64,000 nucleotides of DNA from Ichthyophthirius multifiliis (GCF_000220395.1 NW_004085877.1:1-64000), one strand, 5' to 3'. Counted from the stretch's first letter, positions 1 through 12,099 are shown. The notes: generated from the sequence alone by a model not told the origin. Translations and numbers: made by a program.

Positions 1-34
<34 letters not shown>

Positions 35-462
35 ATATTTATAAATATAAATTTAAATTTATTTATTTAAAATCATATTTATTTTATATATTTATAATAA
101 TATTTATTTTAATAAATTCCTATATGTAATTAATGAATGCCTTAAATTTAATATATATATATATAAACAAAATCATAGTTTTCAAAAATTATTATTTTTT
201 TTAAAAAATGATTTATATAATTTATTAATTAATATAAATTTAAAATTTTATTTAGATAAATATAAAAATTAAATATTATTTATTAATAAGTTCTTTACAA
301 AAAATTTTATAAAAAATGTAAATTTTTAAATTTTTACATATTTAAATTTTTATAAACTATAATATATAAATTTTAAAATAACTATATACAATAAATTTTG
401 AAAAAAATATAACTAATATTTATTAATATATAAGATAATTATTATAAACTTTATTGGAATTT
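1..462. other. AT-rich intergenic, no gene seen
   Basis: Opens with a TA dinucleotide run and continues as A+T-rich sequence. No reading frame under the ciliate code resembles protein. It lies downstream of the Rab gene. Confidence 0.6.
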
Positions 463-1400
463 TCAACAATAACAATTTAAATATTAATTTTTATTTTAAT
501 TTTAATTAGTTTAGTTTTACTTTAAATATATATTAGTTTCTATATTTTATTTTGTATTTAAATCAATTTTAGATATTTCTATTAAAATAAAAAAAATATT
601 AATTATTAAAAAAAAAAAAAAAAAAAAATTTGAAAACTTCTTTATAATAATGTGAAATTGAAACGAAATGTTTAATTTTAATATTTTTATTTTTAATAAA
701 AAAGAATTTATTTTAAAATTATAATAAAAACATATCAAGAATATTATATTTTTAATTTATATATTACCATTAAATAATTCTTCAAATGTTTAATCTACAT
801 TATTTGATGTTAAAGCTGAAGTTTCTTGATATAAAATTTATTTTTCTAATGCGAATTATTAAGCATCTTCTCTTCGTTACTTTACGTAAACTTTAATTAT
901 TTTAAACTAAATCTAATTTATTTCCTACAAGCATTATAAATATATTTTATTTTGTTTAATTTTTAATTTCATCTATCCATTTACTTAATGAATAAAATGT
1001 TAATTCTTTTGTGATATCATAAACTAATATTGCACCTAATGCATTTCTATAATGCCTATAAAAATTTGTTATTTTTATATTTATTTTTTTATCTATTTTT
1101 TACGAGCTTGTTATTGATTTAAATCTTTCTTATCCAGCTTTTTTATTAAAAAAAATTATTTAAGCATTATAAAATGTGTGTGTGTTTTTTTTGTTTGAAG
1201 AGAATTATTACCTGTATCCCAAAATTAAAGTTTAACTATTTTTCCATTTTACAATTTAACTGTTTTCATTGAAAATTCTAATCCTATAGTTGGAACATAT
1301 GTTTTTGGCAAATTGTTTTCTACAAATCTATTTTTTTAAGGATATAAATATTATATATTATTAAAATATTGTCAAAACATTTCTATTATTATATAATATT

Positions 1401-1434
<34 letters not shown>

Positions 1435-1608
1435 ATATATTATATTATGCCTTTTTAGTAAATTTGTTTTTCCAACATTAGTATCACCAACAATAACAAC
1501 TAAATAATAATAAAATGTAAATTATAAAATATATGTTTTATATATTTCTTTAGTCTAACTTTTATAAATATTATTGGTTTCAATATCTTCTGGAATGTTT
1601 TTATCCAT
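463..1608 (-). CDS. Rab-family small GTPase
   Basis: Membrane-traffic GTPase of about 200 residues, read with TAA/TAG as Gln. After a 5' intron the reading is YKIVIVGDTNVGKTNLLKR (P-loop), then TIGLEFSMKTVKL (switch I and effector strand), FWDTAGQERFKS (switch II), HYRNALGAILVYDIT, and the G4 motif GNKLDL. The last codons read CYC then TGA, a CXC geranylgeranylation motif, which fixes the 3' end at 463. At least three introns are needed, including one after FWDTG and one before HYRN; another probably lies in the T-rich stretch at 600-770. Near 871-878 the frame slips one base between VT and REDAQQFA, so there is an indel or the gene is damaged. The subfamily is uncertain; TIGLEF recalls Rab2/11-like proteins. 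It diverges from the TRAPPC2L-like gene 173 bp away. Confidence 0.85.
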
Positions 1609-1781
1609 TTATTTATAAAAAAAAGAAAATATAAGTTTCTAATATATTTTTTTTGATTAATAATACAAAAATATTATATATATTAAAAAATTTTAAATAT
1701 AATATATATTTTTTTTTCACATTAAAAAAATTATTTTTAATATTAATAAAAATTTAAATTAAAAAAGAAAAGAAAATTTAA

Positions 1782-2276
1782 ATGAACGATAAATAATTAA
1801 ATTCTATATCATATATAAGTATAGTTAATAATAAAAACGAACCAATTCTTTTAAAAAACTACACAAATATTCCTTCAACCGAATTAAATTTCTAATTGAA
1901 TGTATATGCATCATTAGATTAACTTGATGCTTTATTAAAACGAAAATTATAGGACGCATAAAAAAATTAATAAATTAATTCATATTTAGGATAATTGACC
2001 ACTATTTATTTAGCAGAAGATGAATTTGATATACACGGATATGTTACAGTTGGATAGCTAAAAATTATATTAATTTTAAAGCAACTAAATAATCTATATA
2101 CTTATGAAGAAAAACATATTAGAAATTTAATGAGTGAAATTTATGATCTGTACAGATAAGATATTTTAAATCCTTTTAATTAGGATATTGATGAGCATAT
2201 TCTAAGTTCTAAATTTAATAAAAAATTAGATTTACTTGTTGATAAATATTAATAATTTTTAGTTAAAAAAAATTGA
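1782..2276 (+). CDS. TRAPPC2L: TRAPP complex subunit 2-like (TRAPPC2L/Sedlin fold)
   Basis: Uninterrupted 164-residue frame under the ciliate code. Matches to the TRAPPC2L/Tca17 family are NNKNEPILLKNY near the N-terminus, ELNFQLNVYASLDQLD, a YLGQLTTIYLAEDEFDIHGYV strand pair, and the C-terminal helix HIRNLMSEIYDLYRQDILNPF. Length fits the family (about 140-160). TRAPP is a multisubunit tethering complex and Rab guanine-nucleotide exchange factor on Golgi membranes. The gene diverges from a Rab GTPase across a 173-bp spacer, so enzyme family and substrate family are neighbours. The start is the first ATG after A-rich leader sequence and the stop is TGA. No intron is required. Confidence 0.85.
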
Positions 2277-2860
2277 TATAAATATATAGTTTATTTATAA
2301 ATAATTTATTTTTTAGTAAAATTAATTAAAAATATTTTAATATAATTATTTATATCAAAAATGAAATAATTATAATTTAAATGAATATAGTTTAGTAAAT
2401 TATTTTATTAATTCAAAATTTTTTTATTATTATTTAATTATAATGCGTATAAATACTAATTTCATTTTTTTTTTAAAAAAAAATATATATATAATATTTA
2501 TTATTGATTTATTTTTCTATAATTATAATATATTTATTAAAATCTTATTTTTATTATATATATATATATATATATGTTTACTTCAAATATCATTATTTTT
2601 AGATAATTTTTATACATTAATAAATAAAATATTTATAGATTAATTAAGTTAATTAAAGCAATTTTAAATTATCTTTTTTAAAAAAATATATATTAATTTA
2701 AATACATAAATAGATAAAAATATATATATAAAAATATATGTAAATTAATATAAAAGAATATATATATATTTATACAAATATAAATATATAAATATATATA
2801 ATTATTTTTATTTTTTATATATCTATTTATAATATCTATATATAATTATTTATTTTTAAT
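2277..2860. other. AT-rich intergenic with simple repeats
   Basis: Contains short TA runs and A/T tracts between two convergent gene ends. The open frame at 2443-2643 is almost all Ile/Phe/Tyr/Asn and looks like read-through of A+T noise. Confidence 0.5.
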
Positions 2861-5533
2861 TTATTTTAGTTTTTTTTTACTTTTATTTTATTATTATTTT
2901 CTTCTATTATTTTACTAAAATCTTTTATTTGTTCATTATTTTTTTATTATTATTAATTTTATTAAAGTCTTATATATTATCTTTTGTTTAATCTTTATTT
3001 ATTTATTAAAAAAAAATCTTCATTGCTTTAATTATCACTATCATTATCATAATTATTACTTAAAGAATTAAACTCTTCTTAAAAATCTTCACTTTAGAAA
3101 ACAGAAATTTATTATAATTAGTTACTTTCTTTAGCTTCTAATATAATTTTCTTTATCTTTTTATTTTTAGTATTTTATTTAACAAAAAAAATATTTATAT
3201 TTTTTATATTACTTATTTTATACTTTCTTTATTTTTTTTATGTCTTTATATTGCTAATTTTTTAAGCTTTTTATGTATATGAGGAAATTAATCTTTAATA
3301 ATTTTTAGATAATGAATAGATTTTAATTAAAATAATTCACAATTTGTTTCAGCTATACATTTACATTATCTTTTTTTATTAAAAATTATTTCTATTTCTC
3401 CAAAATAAGATCCACTTATCATTGTTTTAAATGTTAATTCCTACTTAAATATATATATATATATATTTATATAAATTAAATTTCATATATACAAATAATT
3501 TATTTAAGTCACTTTTTCTTCATTATTTACACTATTTTTTTAATAATATTTTTTAAAAATTTATTCTTCCTGAGCTAAGTAAATATACTTTTATTTTATT
3601 AATAAAAAATATTTATATAAATTAATAAAAATATATACAAGAATCAGGATCATCTCCATCTTACCAAATAACTTCGCCTTTTTAAAATTTAATAGGCTAT
3701 AAAAGTGGTACTATTTTAACCATGAAAAGTTAATCAGCTTCTAAATAGAAAATATTGAATTTTCTAATAACACCTCCGTGTATATTCATACATATTTCAT
3801 ATCTTAAACTAATAGGAAGTTAATCAAAAATACGACTTTAATTAGCCCACTAAAAGCAGTTTTTGTCCATTGAATATTAAATGTAATCTCTTAGTTTGTT
3901 TTTTAAAAAAACTCCCACGTTCATTTCATTACAAAAATCATTCATTGTTAATATTTTCTTTTATAAATTATTATCTTTTATGTCCATATATTATAATACA
4001 GAAACCAATATTCCGATTAAAATCGAATAAAAGCCTACCCCTAAAAGCATTAAGATAATTGATATTATTATTTCAGCTTTTATTTAATTTTTATATAAAA
4101 ATATTAAATTTATATATTTAAATATTTCTATTACGTTAAGAAAAAGATGTTATATCTCCATAACCTACTGTTGTAATAGTTGTAATTACATAGTATATAG
4201 AAGTAATATAAAGTGTTTTATTTGTTTCGCTAATCATTTGATTTCTATATACCCATGTTTATTCGCAAAAATCTAAAAGTTTAGCCTAATAATACCAGAC
4301 ACAGCTTATTACATGTATAAGAATTGTAAGTTAAAAAAATAGACTAAAAATTCTAACAAAACCTGTATTTATAGATAAATAGTTTAAAATTTAACTATTG
4401 TTAATATACAGATTAATTTTAAAAATTTTGGTTATTTTTAATATTTTATAAAGTCTTGGAAAACGCGAAATTTTAAATATTTTTAAAGAATATTTCGCAT
4501 CATTATTATCCATTTCGAAAATATTTTAAGCCAAAAGGTCGAAAGGAAAACATGACAAGAAATCTATTATAAACCAAGTTTTAAAATATGTACATAAAAC
4601 AGTTTTTATACTTAAAACAACTTATTTATCATCATCATAGTATGTAGAGAACATATTCACAAACAAGTCAATCCAAAAAAATATATCTACTATATTTTAT
4701 AAATTATTAAATATGTCATTTTAATCTTCGTCGAATGCTATTGTATATGGGTTAAAAATTACTGTGTAAATAATAAATATTGCCTTTATTTATAAGAATT
4801 TATTTTTACTTTTTAAGTTTTTTTTTAAAAATAATTACTTATAATGGTCTCCAAATTTTTAAAAAATTACTTTCAATATGTATTAAAGGAAAGGGAACGT
4901 TATTAGTGTCTTTATTTATAAATAGATCTTTTTTGCTTAGTGGAAAAAGTACCTTTTTTACTGAAGGACGGTCTCTAGTTGCTAAATCAAATAAATTAGG
5001 TGATGTACCATAATTTCGTATATTCTCGCTTATTTTATTTAATCTTATAATAGTTTTTATTTTATGAAAAGATCTTTAGTATATTCTTTTAGTTTCTTCA
5101 GAGGTCATTTTTTATTTTTAAGGTTTTGTTTTATTGTTTTTTTATGTAATAGTTTTTATTAACTTAAAAAAATCAAGCTTTTTTGGAAAATAAACTAGAT
5201 TTTAGTCACATATTTATTTGGGAAAATTTGATTGCAGATTTTCGGTTATAGTGGGGTTATTTGATGATATGTTAATATTTTATATATTATAAACTGCATG
5301 CTTTTTTATATTTTTATTATTTTAGGTTTTATTTTTTATTTTATATTTATTTTTTAAAAAAAAAAACTTAAAATTTTTTCAAAATATCTGCTTTTTATTA
5401 TATTTAACGTTCAGTTACTTATTCCTTTTATGTTTCTAACTAAAATATTATTTCTTTTTAGTTTTATATTGTATTTTAGTTTATATAAATGTACTTAAGG
5501 CTATTATGAAGTGGATTAGATTTAATTATTCAT
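2860..5533 (-). CDS. Cyclic-nucleotide-binding-domain K+ channel (EAG/CNG/HCN type)
   Basis: Six-TM cation channel with a C-terminal cyclic-nucleotide-binding domain. In order: a hydrophilic N-terminus (TITENLQSNFPKQ... and SFHKIKTIIRLNKISENIRN); S1 AIFIIYTVIFNPYTIAF; an S2-S3 stretch IFFWIDLFVNMFSTYY; an S4 with basic spacing FKISRFPRLYKILKITK; S5; the pore TTITTVGYGDI (K+ selectivity filter) near 4150-4175; S6; a C-linker; then LRYEICMNIHGGVI and the CNBD with FQKGEVIWQDGDDPDS near 3640-3690 and MISGSYFGEIEII. An acidic Asn/Gln-rich tail follows. Several introns are needed, including one inside the CNBD and one just after the pore. The first exon, ATG at 5533 (MNNQIQSTSQQPQ), is inferred through introns; ATG 5108 is the alternative start. 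The 3' end is approximate because of a frame slip in an A-run near 2940. Confidence 0.85.
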
Positions 5534-5712
5534 AAAACTATAATTTTTATATTATTTAATTTTACAAAAAAAATATAAAAATTTAATATATATTTATGTT
5601 TAAAAAAAAATTATTAATAAAATTTTTAAAAAATAACATAAAAATATTCAAAATTTAATTATTTATATATAAAGTAATAATATTAAAAAGTGTAAAAAAG
5701 AGAAAAGATATT

Positions 5713-6096
5713 TCAATTATTTTAATTATTAGTATTTGTAGGACATAATTCAACCATTGAGTTAATTATTTCATATTAATTTAAAATATTATTTTTAATA
5801 TTATCCACCCAATTTTCTTTATCAAAACAATCACTACCTACTACAAAATAACACAATATTTATCCATTTTTTAATATCTTCATATTTATTAATTTTCTTA
5901 TTTTTTTAAAAATAATATACTTTTTTTTTTTTTTGCTTTAAAATTTAGATATTAAATACCCATCATTTTATTCTAAATATGAATTCATTAATTCCATTAC
6001 ATCATTTTTTGTTTTTTCTGTGTCGCTTTATCCTTTTATTCTTAACATTCTATAATGATTTTATAAATTATTTGTTTTGATTTATATTTTGTTCAT
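5713..6096 (-). CDS. Small hypothetical protein, possible PH-like fold
   Basis: About 125 residues. The N-terminal part reads RMLRIKGQSDTEKTKND..., then NDGYLISKFQSKKKK; the C-terminal part reads LKNGQILCYFVVGSDCFDKENWVDNI and ends ELCPTNTNNQNN then TGA. The two parts are in different frames joined across a 13-base A-run near 5925, so either one A is missing or a roughly 24-base intron is used. GYL..K.....K then a late [DE]..W...I helix suggests a pleckstrin-homology domain, which binds phosphoinositides, but the match is weak. It could equally be an unrelated lineage-specific protein. Confidence 0.5.
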
Positions 6097-6859
6097 TTAT
6101 TTTTATAGTTTCTATTTTTTTTTTAAATTAAATTAGAAACAAACATTAATTAAAGAAAAAAATAAAAAAAATACAATAAATAAACTATTTTAAAAAACAA
6201 AAAAATTAAAAAAATTCAATTTTAAAAATAAAATTCAATTTAAATATTTTGAATTAAAAATGAATAAAAATAATTAATATATATTAATTATGATTATAAA
6301 ATTTGAAATGATCTTTTTTAATATATTTCTAATATTCAGTTAATTTTATTTAAAAAGACAATTAAATATTAAAATAATTATTAATATGTTAAACTATATA
6401 ATTTATATTTTTATGATAATATATATAGGTTTATTATATTTTTTTGAAACAATAAAAAAACTAAATTCGCTATAATAAATAAAATTAATAATATTTAATT
6501 TATTTTTTAATTTCTTCATATTCAAATCATTAATTAATTAATTTTATTTTCTATATATCCTTAAAAAAGGAAGATAAAATTACTAAATACAAAATTAATA
6601 GGTTAGAAAAATAAGGCAAGAAGCATTAAAAAATATAAATTACTATTAATATAATATTTTTTAAAAATTATTAATATAAAACAATAAAAATAATAATTAA
6701 TTAAATCCTTAAAATATTTATATTTATATTTTTAACTTAAATAAATTTAATTTTTTTTATTTAATATATTTAATATTATCATAAAATAATTTTTTTAAAT
6801 TTTTCTTAAAAATAATATCAAATAAAAATATATAATAATAATATAATAAAATAATTCTT
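6097..6859. other. AT-rich intergenic
   Basis: No convincing coding frame. A short stretch at 6565-6650 is open in two frames on the plus strand (for example RLEKQGKKHQKI) but has no start, stop or family match. Confidence 0.45.
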
Positions 6860-7703
6860 TCATATTTATTCTAAAGCCGAAAAATAACAATCACTTAATT
6901 TCTAAAATGACTCAGACGCTTAAGGATGTGCATTTTTATCGGGATGTATAAGCTTAGCAATAGATTTATATTCATTTTTAAGTTTCTAAGTATCTAAATT
7001 TTAGAAATACATTTTTAAAATTTCTTTTGGGAAAAGTAATATTTTAAACATTTCTTTTAGTTAAATTAAAGTTAAATCTTAGTTATTTTAAATAAATTCC
7101 TTAGCTTATTTTTCAGCTAATTTTTCTATTTTATTTTCTACACTTTTATATGCAAAAATAACTTTTTTTTGGAAATCTTCTTATATGAATTCATTGAAAT
7201 GTTACTTTTTTAAAAATAAAATAAAATTAATATTAAAATAAAATATAACAAAAAGTTACATTTAATAAAGCCTTCCTTTTGGCTTCTTTATATAATTCTT
7301 CTTGATTCTTTTTATATTCAACTTCTTTTTAGGCCTCCTATTGTCTTAAAAATTCTTTAAATTCTTCTTTTCTTTATTTTTTACATTGATTACACTATTT
7401 ATTTTTATAAGTAGAATAATGAGATTCCCAAAGATGATTTTTTTTGCATTAAAAATAAAGTATTTTTGAGAAATATTTATTCAGTAAAAAGCCTTAATTA
7501 GAATTTGCATAATCTTAAGCAATTTTTAAGTTTTATTGACATTTTTAACACCATCGTCCATTAAGCAAATCTACCATAGAAAGAGTAAAAGAATGCTTAA
7601 AAAAACACCGAATAGATAAGGTGCAGCTCGGAAAAACATGATTAAATTCTTCCTCTGCCAGCCTTCCCTCCCGTTGCTTTATAAGATTTTTTATTTCTAT
7701 CAT
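6860..7703 (-). CDS. J-domain protein with CxxC motifs
   Basis: 262 residues, one 55-nt intron at 7205-7259. The C-terminus carries a J domain: LDTQKLKNEYKSIAKLIHPDKNAHPQ, with the diagnostic HPD tripeptide, followed by FQKLSDCYFSAL. J domains stimulate Hsp70 ATPase. The N-terminal half has CxxC pairs (WCQKCQQN and QCNQCKK) flanking a C..NHLWESHYSTY segment, suggesting a zinc-binding module. A charged, Glu/Lys-rich helical region (KEEFKEFLRQQEAQKEVEYKK) lies between. Most DnaJ proteins have the J domain at the N-terminus, so this C-terminal placement is notable. The start is the ATG just after A+T-rich sequence; the stop TGA at 6860 follows ALEQI. Confidence 0.8.
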
Positions 7704-8055
7704 GGATGAATTTACAACTATTTAATATTATAGTTTTTTTTTTATATAAAATATATATATTTTATTTTATTTTGTAAAGATTAATGTTTTTAATTTAAAA
7801 TTTATATATAAAAATATTACTTTATAACATTATTTTTTATATTATAATTATAATTTGTATAAAAACAAATACAAATAATAATAGATATATATTATTTGTA
7901 TTAGTTCTAAAAAATAAATAAAAGTAAGTATAAAAATAAAAAAATAATAAAAGTAATATTATATATATATAATATAATTAAAATTTTATATATTTATATG
8001 TTTATATATTATATATTTATATATTTATTTATTATGATTACTATTATGTTATTTT
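7704..8055. other. AT-rich intergenic
   Basis: TA-rich and A/T-tract sequence separating two minus-strand genes. No feature recognised. Confidence 0.5.
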
Positions 8056-8474
8056 TCAGGATTGTCCTCATAGAAATTAAAAAAAAACTAATTTTCGTTA
8101 GTATTTTTAAATTAATTTAGTTTATTTTCGTAATTTTAAAAAGAATCTGAATTAGTTGAAAAAAAAGAGTCTTTTCTAATATTTTCTTTGTTTGTTTTAT
8201 TTCTTTTTTCTACTAATGGTTCTATGCCTTATTAATAATCATTTAAATTATTATTATGTTCATATTAGAAAATATCATCGTATTTCTAATCAAAAGATAT
8301 TTATGTTTCTTTTTCTGAATTATCTTTATTATTAAATTTTTATAAATCATTCTCTATATTATAAAAGACTTAATTGTCTTTAACATTGTTATTTATATAA
8401 TCGACTTAAGCATAAGGATTTTTCCGTTTTCCTATATAATTATTATTAAAAGATTATTATTATTATTAATTCAT
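8056..8474 (-). CDS. Asn/Gln-rich hypothetical protein
   Basis: About 138 residues, no family recognised. It starts MNQQQQQSFNNNYIGKRKNPY (plain view of the first residues, split here only for reading) and continues with polar, acidic sequence such as QKYDDIFQYEHNNNLNDYQQ and KDSFFSTNSDSFQNYE, ending NFYEDNPEK. Composition is that of a disordered protein. No in-frame TGA follows at once: the likely end is a TGA at 8068-8070 or 8056-8058 reached by a one-base slip in a 9-T run near 8080. The frame is supported by consistent codon choice and by conversion of many TAA/TAG codons to Gln. Confidence 0.5.
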
Positions 8475-9232
8475 TTTTATTTTAAATAAATATTATTATT
8501 TATAAATGGGGTTTTTTTTTTTTTTTTTTTTGAGTTGTTTTTTTGGGTTGTTTTTTGTTTTGAGATCCTCTTAACTTTTTTTTTAAGAAAGTGTAAAGGC
8601 AGGGTTTTTTGGGGGATTTTTAAGGTTTTTATTTTTGAGATAAACGGGAACTTATCCTTAGATAAGTTTTTTTTATATTATATTTTTTTTTTTTTAAGAA
8701 ATTTTCTTTTTTAATATATTTAATTAATATATATATTTTTTTTATTTTTTTCTTTAGAAAATTATAGGAAAAAACAAAAATTTTTTTTTTTTTTTTCCAA
8801 AATAAATTCTTCATCTATTTAATTTTTTTAAAAAAAATCTTAATTGTAAACAACTTTTTTTTTCATGTTGATATTTTATATAATAATAATTATAAATTTT
8901 GCGTTTATTTTTGATAAGATTTAAATTATTTTTAAGAAAGTTATTTGTATTTTTATATATTTAGTTATAAAAGAAATATTTAAATTATAAAATAACATTT
9001 TTTTTTATTAAGAAAATTCTTATCCATATAAAAATAAAATAATTAATTAAAAAAAAAAAAAAAAAAAAAAATTTCCAAGATTTTATCTAAATATTAATTT
9101 AATAGTAATATGATAAATTAAAAAAATAATAAATAATTAAAAAGAGTTTATAAAATTTAATTTATTTTATAAAAACTTAAAAAAAAATATTAAAATTTAA
9201 TATTTTTATTTACTAAATAAAAATAAAAAATA
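8475..9232. other. Intergenic with unusual G-run/T-run block
   Basis: Most is A+T noise, but 8505-8670 has G runs (TGGGG, TTTGGG, TTGGGGG) alternating with long T tracts, unlike any other spacer here. The minus strand is open across it as a Lys/Pro-rich stretch (SQKQKPQKSPKKPC) with no start context or homology that I can see. Confidence 0.4.
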
Positions 9233-10000
9233 TCATTTATTAAGATTATCTATTTATTTAGCAGGTGAAGCATCTATAAATTCTTAAATATTTTTAAGAT
9301 TTTCATAAACTTCTTTAATATTAGGAAAAGGACTTAAATCGAATTAAAATCTATCAACAACTCCCTAAACTTAAGGAATAAAATATATATCTGCTAAACT
9401 AATTTAATCTCCAAAACAATATAAACCTTTATTTTCTTTTAAAATTTGTTCCAAAACTATTTTTGATTTTTTAATATAAATATATATATTATTTTTAATT
9501 TTATTTTTTTACCTTAAAATCCTTTGTTTACCCAATGTTTTAACCATTCGATTTTGTCTTATTTGTATTAGCATTCCACATACTAAATTACTCTTAGATT
9601 TTGTAAAGGATGGATAGAACTATTAATAATTTAACAAAATCCTCTAATATTTGCTCTTTGAAGATTATCTTTAGGTAATAAATTATAAGAATCGGGAAAT
9701 TCTTCCTCTAAAAAATCTAATATTGCTGAACTTTCAATTATAATCTGTCCTTTATATTCTAATGCAGGAACAGCCTATAAATAAATATTAATAAATACTT
9801 ATGTTTTTATAAATAAAATATATACTAATATTTACTTAATTTGGATTAATTTTTGTAAAATATTCTGATTTTTATTCACTCTATAATAAATTTATTGGCT
9901 TAATTTCATATTATATTTTTTTTAAATTTAAAGCGATTCTGACTCTCCAAGATGTTGAAGATCTAAAATAACTATAAAGTACTATGTTTTAATTTTACAT
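9233..10000 (-). CDS. GSTZ1: Zeta-class glutathione transferase / maleylacetoacetate isomerase
   Basis: 216 residues after removing introns at 9775-9835 (61 nt) and 9457-9512 (56 nt, phase 1). The N-terminal thioredoxin-like half carries SYFRSSTSWRVRIALNLK, matching the zeta-class SSxSxRVRIAL signature whose first Ser activates glutathione, then INPNQAVPALEYKGQIIIESSAILDFLEE with the conserved cis-Pro (VPAL) and the ES glutathione contacts. The helical C-terminal half contains YCFGDQISLADIYFIPQV, the N-capping box of the GST core. Family members isomerise maleylacetoacetate in tyrosine catabolism and dehalogenate small acids. Length is typical (about 215). The frame is complete, ATG to TGA. 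Confidence 0.92.
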
Positions 10001-10119
10001 TAAAAAAAATGAAATGATATTTATAAAAATAAAATATAAATAAATAAATATATAATTTTATTTAAAATGAAAAAAAAAATATAAAGAAATATAATATATA
10101 AAAAATATATATATAATAA

Positions 10120-10155
<36 letters not shown>

Positions 10156-10215
10156 TATGTATATATATATTTAGATAATATAGTTTATATATTTTTTTTT
10201 ATTGTTATTTAAAAA

Positions 10216-10854
10216 ATGAATATTAATCTTTACGTTTAAAATATATAAAATTTAATAATTTTTTCTTAGAAATTGTCATTAGATTATAATATTTATCCAG
10301 ATGACATTAATTATGATTATTTAAAAGAATAAAATAATTTATTGTTAAAATAATTTTAATATCAAGAAAATTTAATCACATAATTAAAATAAGAAAATTA
10401 ATGTATTATTACTAAATTAGCATCATCAGAAGTTTAAAAGGATGAATTATAAAAAGAACTTGATGATATTTAAATTTATATGTAAGATTTCGAATAGTCT
10501 TTATTTTAGTTTTAGACTTAAAAAAGTTTATATATTAAATAAAAAGAGGCTTTTATATAAGAAAAAAATGATTTGTAAATTTAAATTAATCAAATTAAAA
10601 ATTCAAAAGAAAAGTAAGAAGAATCATATGAAGATAATAATGTTTTAAATTATCTAAAATAATTTCATTTAAATTAAGAATAAGAAATAGATGAATATAA
10701 TGAAAAGTAAAATGAAAATAATTAAGTAAAATTAGAAGAAAAAAATAGACTTTAATAAGAATTTTTTATTGAAACTTAAGAATACATACAATTAAAATCT
10801 TAAATGGAAAAATTATAGAAGATATTAGATGAAAAAGAAAAAGAAAAAATTTGA
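10216..10854 (+). CDS. Coiled-coil protein
   Basis: Open from ATG to TGA, 212 residues unspliced or 200 if a 36-nt intron (GTTTAAAA...TTCTTAG) after MNINLY is removed, which leaves the frame intact. The rest is Glu/Gln/Lys-rich with heptad-like spacing, for example LKQENQCIITKLASSEVQKDE and IQLKSQMEKLQKILDEKEKEK. No domain recognised; probably a structural or adaptor protein. Confidence 0.6.
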
Positions 10855-12029
10855 ATTTTATTTTAATTATATAGAAAAAAAAAATAAGGATTATATTTAT
10901 ATAATTTATATTTTTTTATAATATATATATATATTATATACTATTTCTTTATTTATTTTAAATATAAGTATTTTTTAAATTATAAAAAATACAATATAAA
11001 ATTTATTTAATCTATCAATTATTTTTTTTACTTTATAATTTGAATGTCTATATTTCTTTTTCAATCTTTATGTTCAAGATAATATAAAATATTTAATTTA
11101 TATTTATATATATTATTATCAATATATAATTTTTTATTTTCTTGATTTTATGCTTATTAAAGTAAACATAATAAATAGGTTAGTATAATTTATAATTAAA
11201 TATTTTATATATATTAAATCCTTTAAAAAAAAAAAATATTCACATATTTATTTACAATGTTTGTTAATATTTTGTTGTATAATTTGTATTTTCTTTTTTT
11301 AAATAAATTATTTATATATCATAATAATAAATAAATTATTAATTTTTTTAAAAATAAATAAATAAATATTATGAATTATTTTCTTTAATATACTAATTTT
11401 AAAATTTGTGTTTTGCTTTATATTTAGAATTTTTTAAAAAATTTTTAAATTTACTGAATAAATTTATATTGAGATTCATTTATTTAACATTTCTTTACTT
11501 TATATAATTAAAACACTAATTTATAAATATTTATAATATATATATATAAATTAAGATATTATAAAACTATTTGTAAAAATCTTATAATATTTTTAAATTT
11601 TTTTTTAAAATTATTATTAAAAACATAATAATAAATTTTATTAAATACTTATATTTATATTTTATTTTAAATTTTTTTATTATTATAATATATCTAATTT
11701 TTTTAACAATTAAATTAATATTATGATTCAAATCTTATTTTTTTAAAAAAAACAGAATATTGTATTTAAATTTTTATATAGATTTTTAAATTTGTATTTA
11801 CTTAGTAATTAATAATTTATTATTATACTATTAATAAATATGATAATAAACTTTTACACTTTTAGTTATATTTTAAAAATATTTATTTAATTTGTTCTTT
11901 TTTTAAATAAAAACAAAACAACAAACATTACAAAAAATATTTTTATTATTTTTTAAATTAAAAAAATACAAGAATGAATAAATTTTTTTTAAAAAAAAAA
12001 TTAAATTTTTATTATTTTTAAAATTCAAA

Positions 12030-12065
<36 letters not shown>

Positions 12066-12099
12066 GGTTTACTTTATATAAGTATAAAATCTAGAAAAT
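10855..12099. other. Long AT-rich intergenic region
   Basis: About 1.2 kb of A+T sequence with short homopolymers and, at 12039-12065, a TA repeat. No coding frame or RNA fold was recognised. Confidence 0.5.

Noticed and set aside
2443-2643. Open frame rich in Ile/Phe/Tyr
   Set aside because: Composition equals random A+T translation and there is no family match; it lies beyond the end of the K+ channel gene.
8505-8520. Telomere repeat (TTGGGG) at the TGGGGTT site
   Set aside because: Only one imperfect unit, no array, and coding genes continue on both sides.
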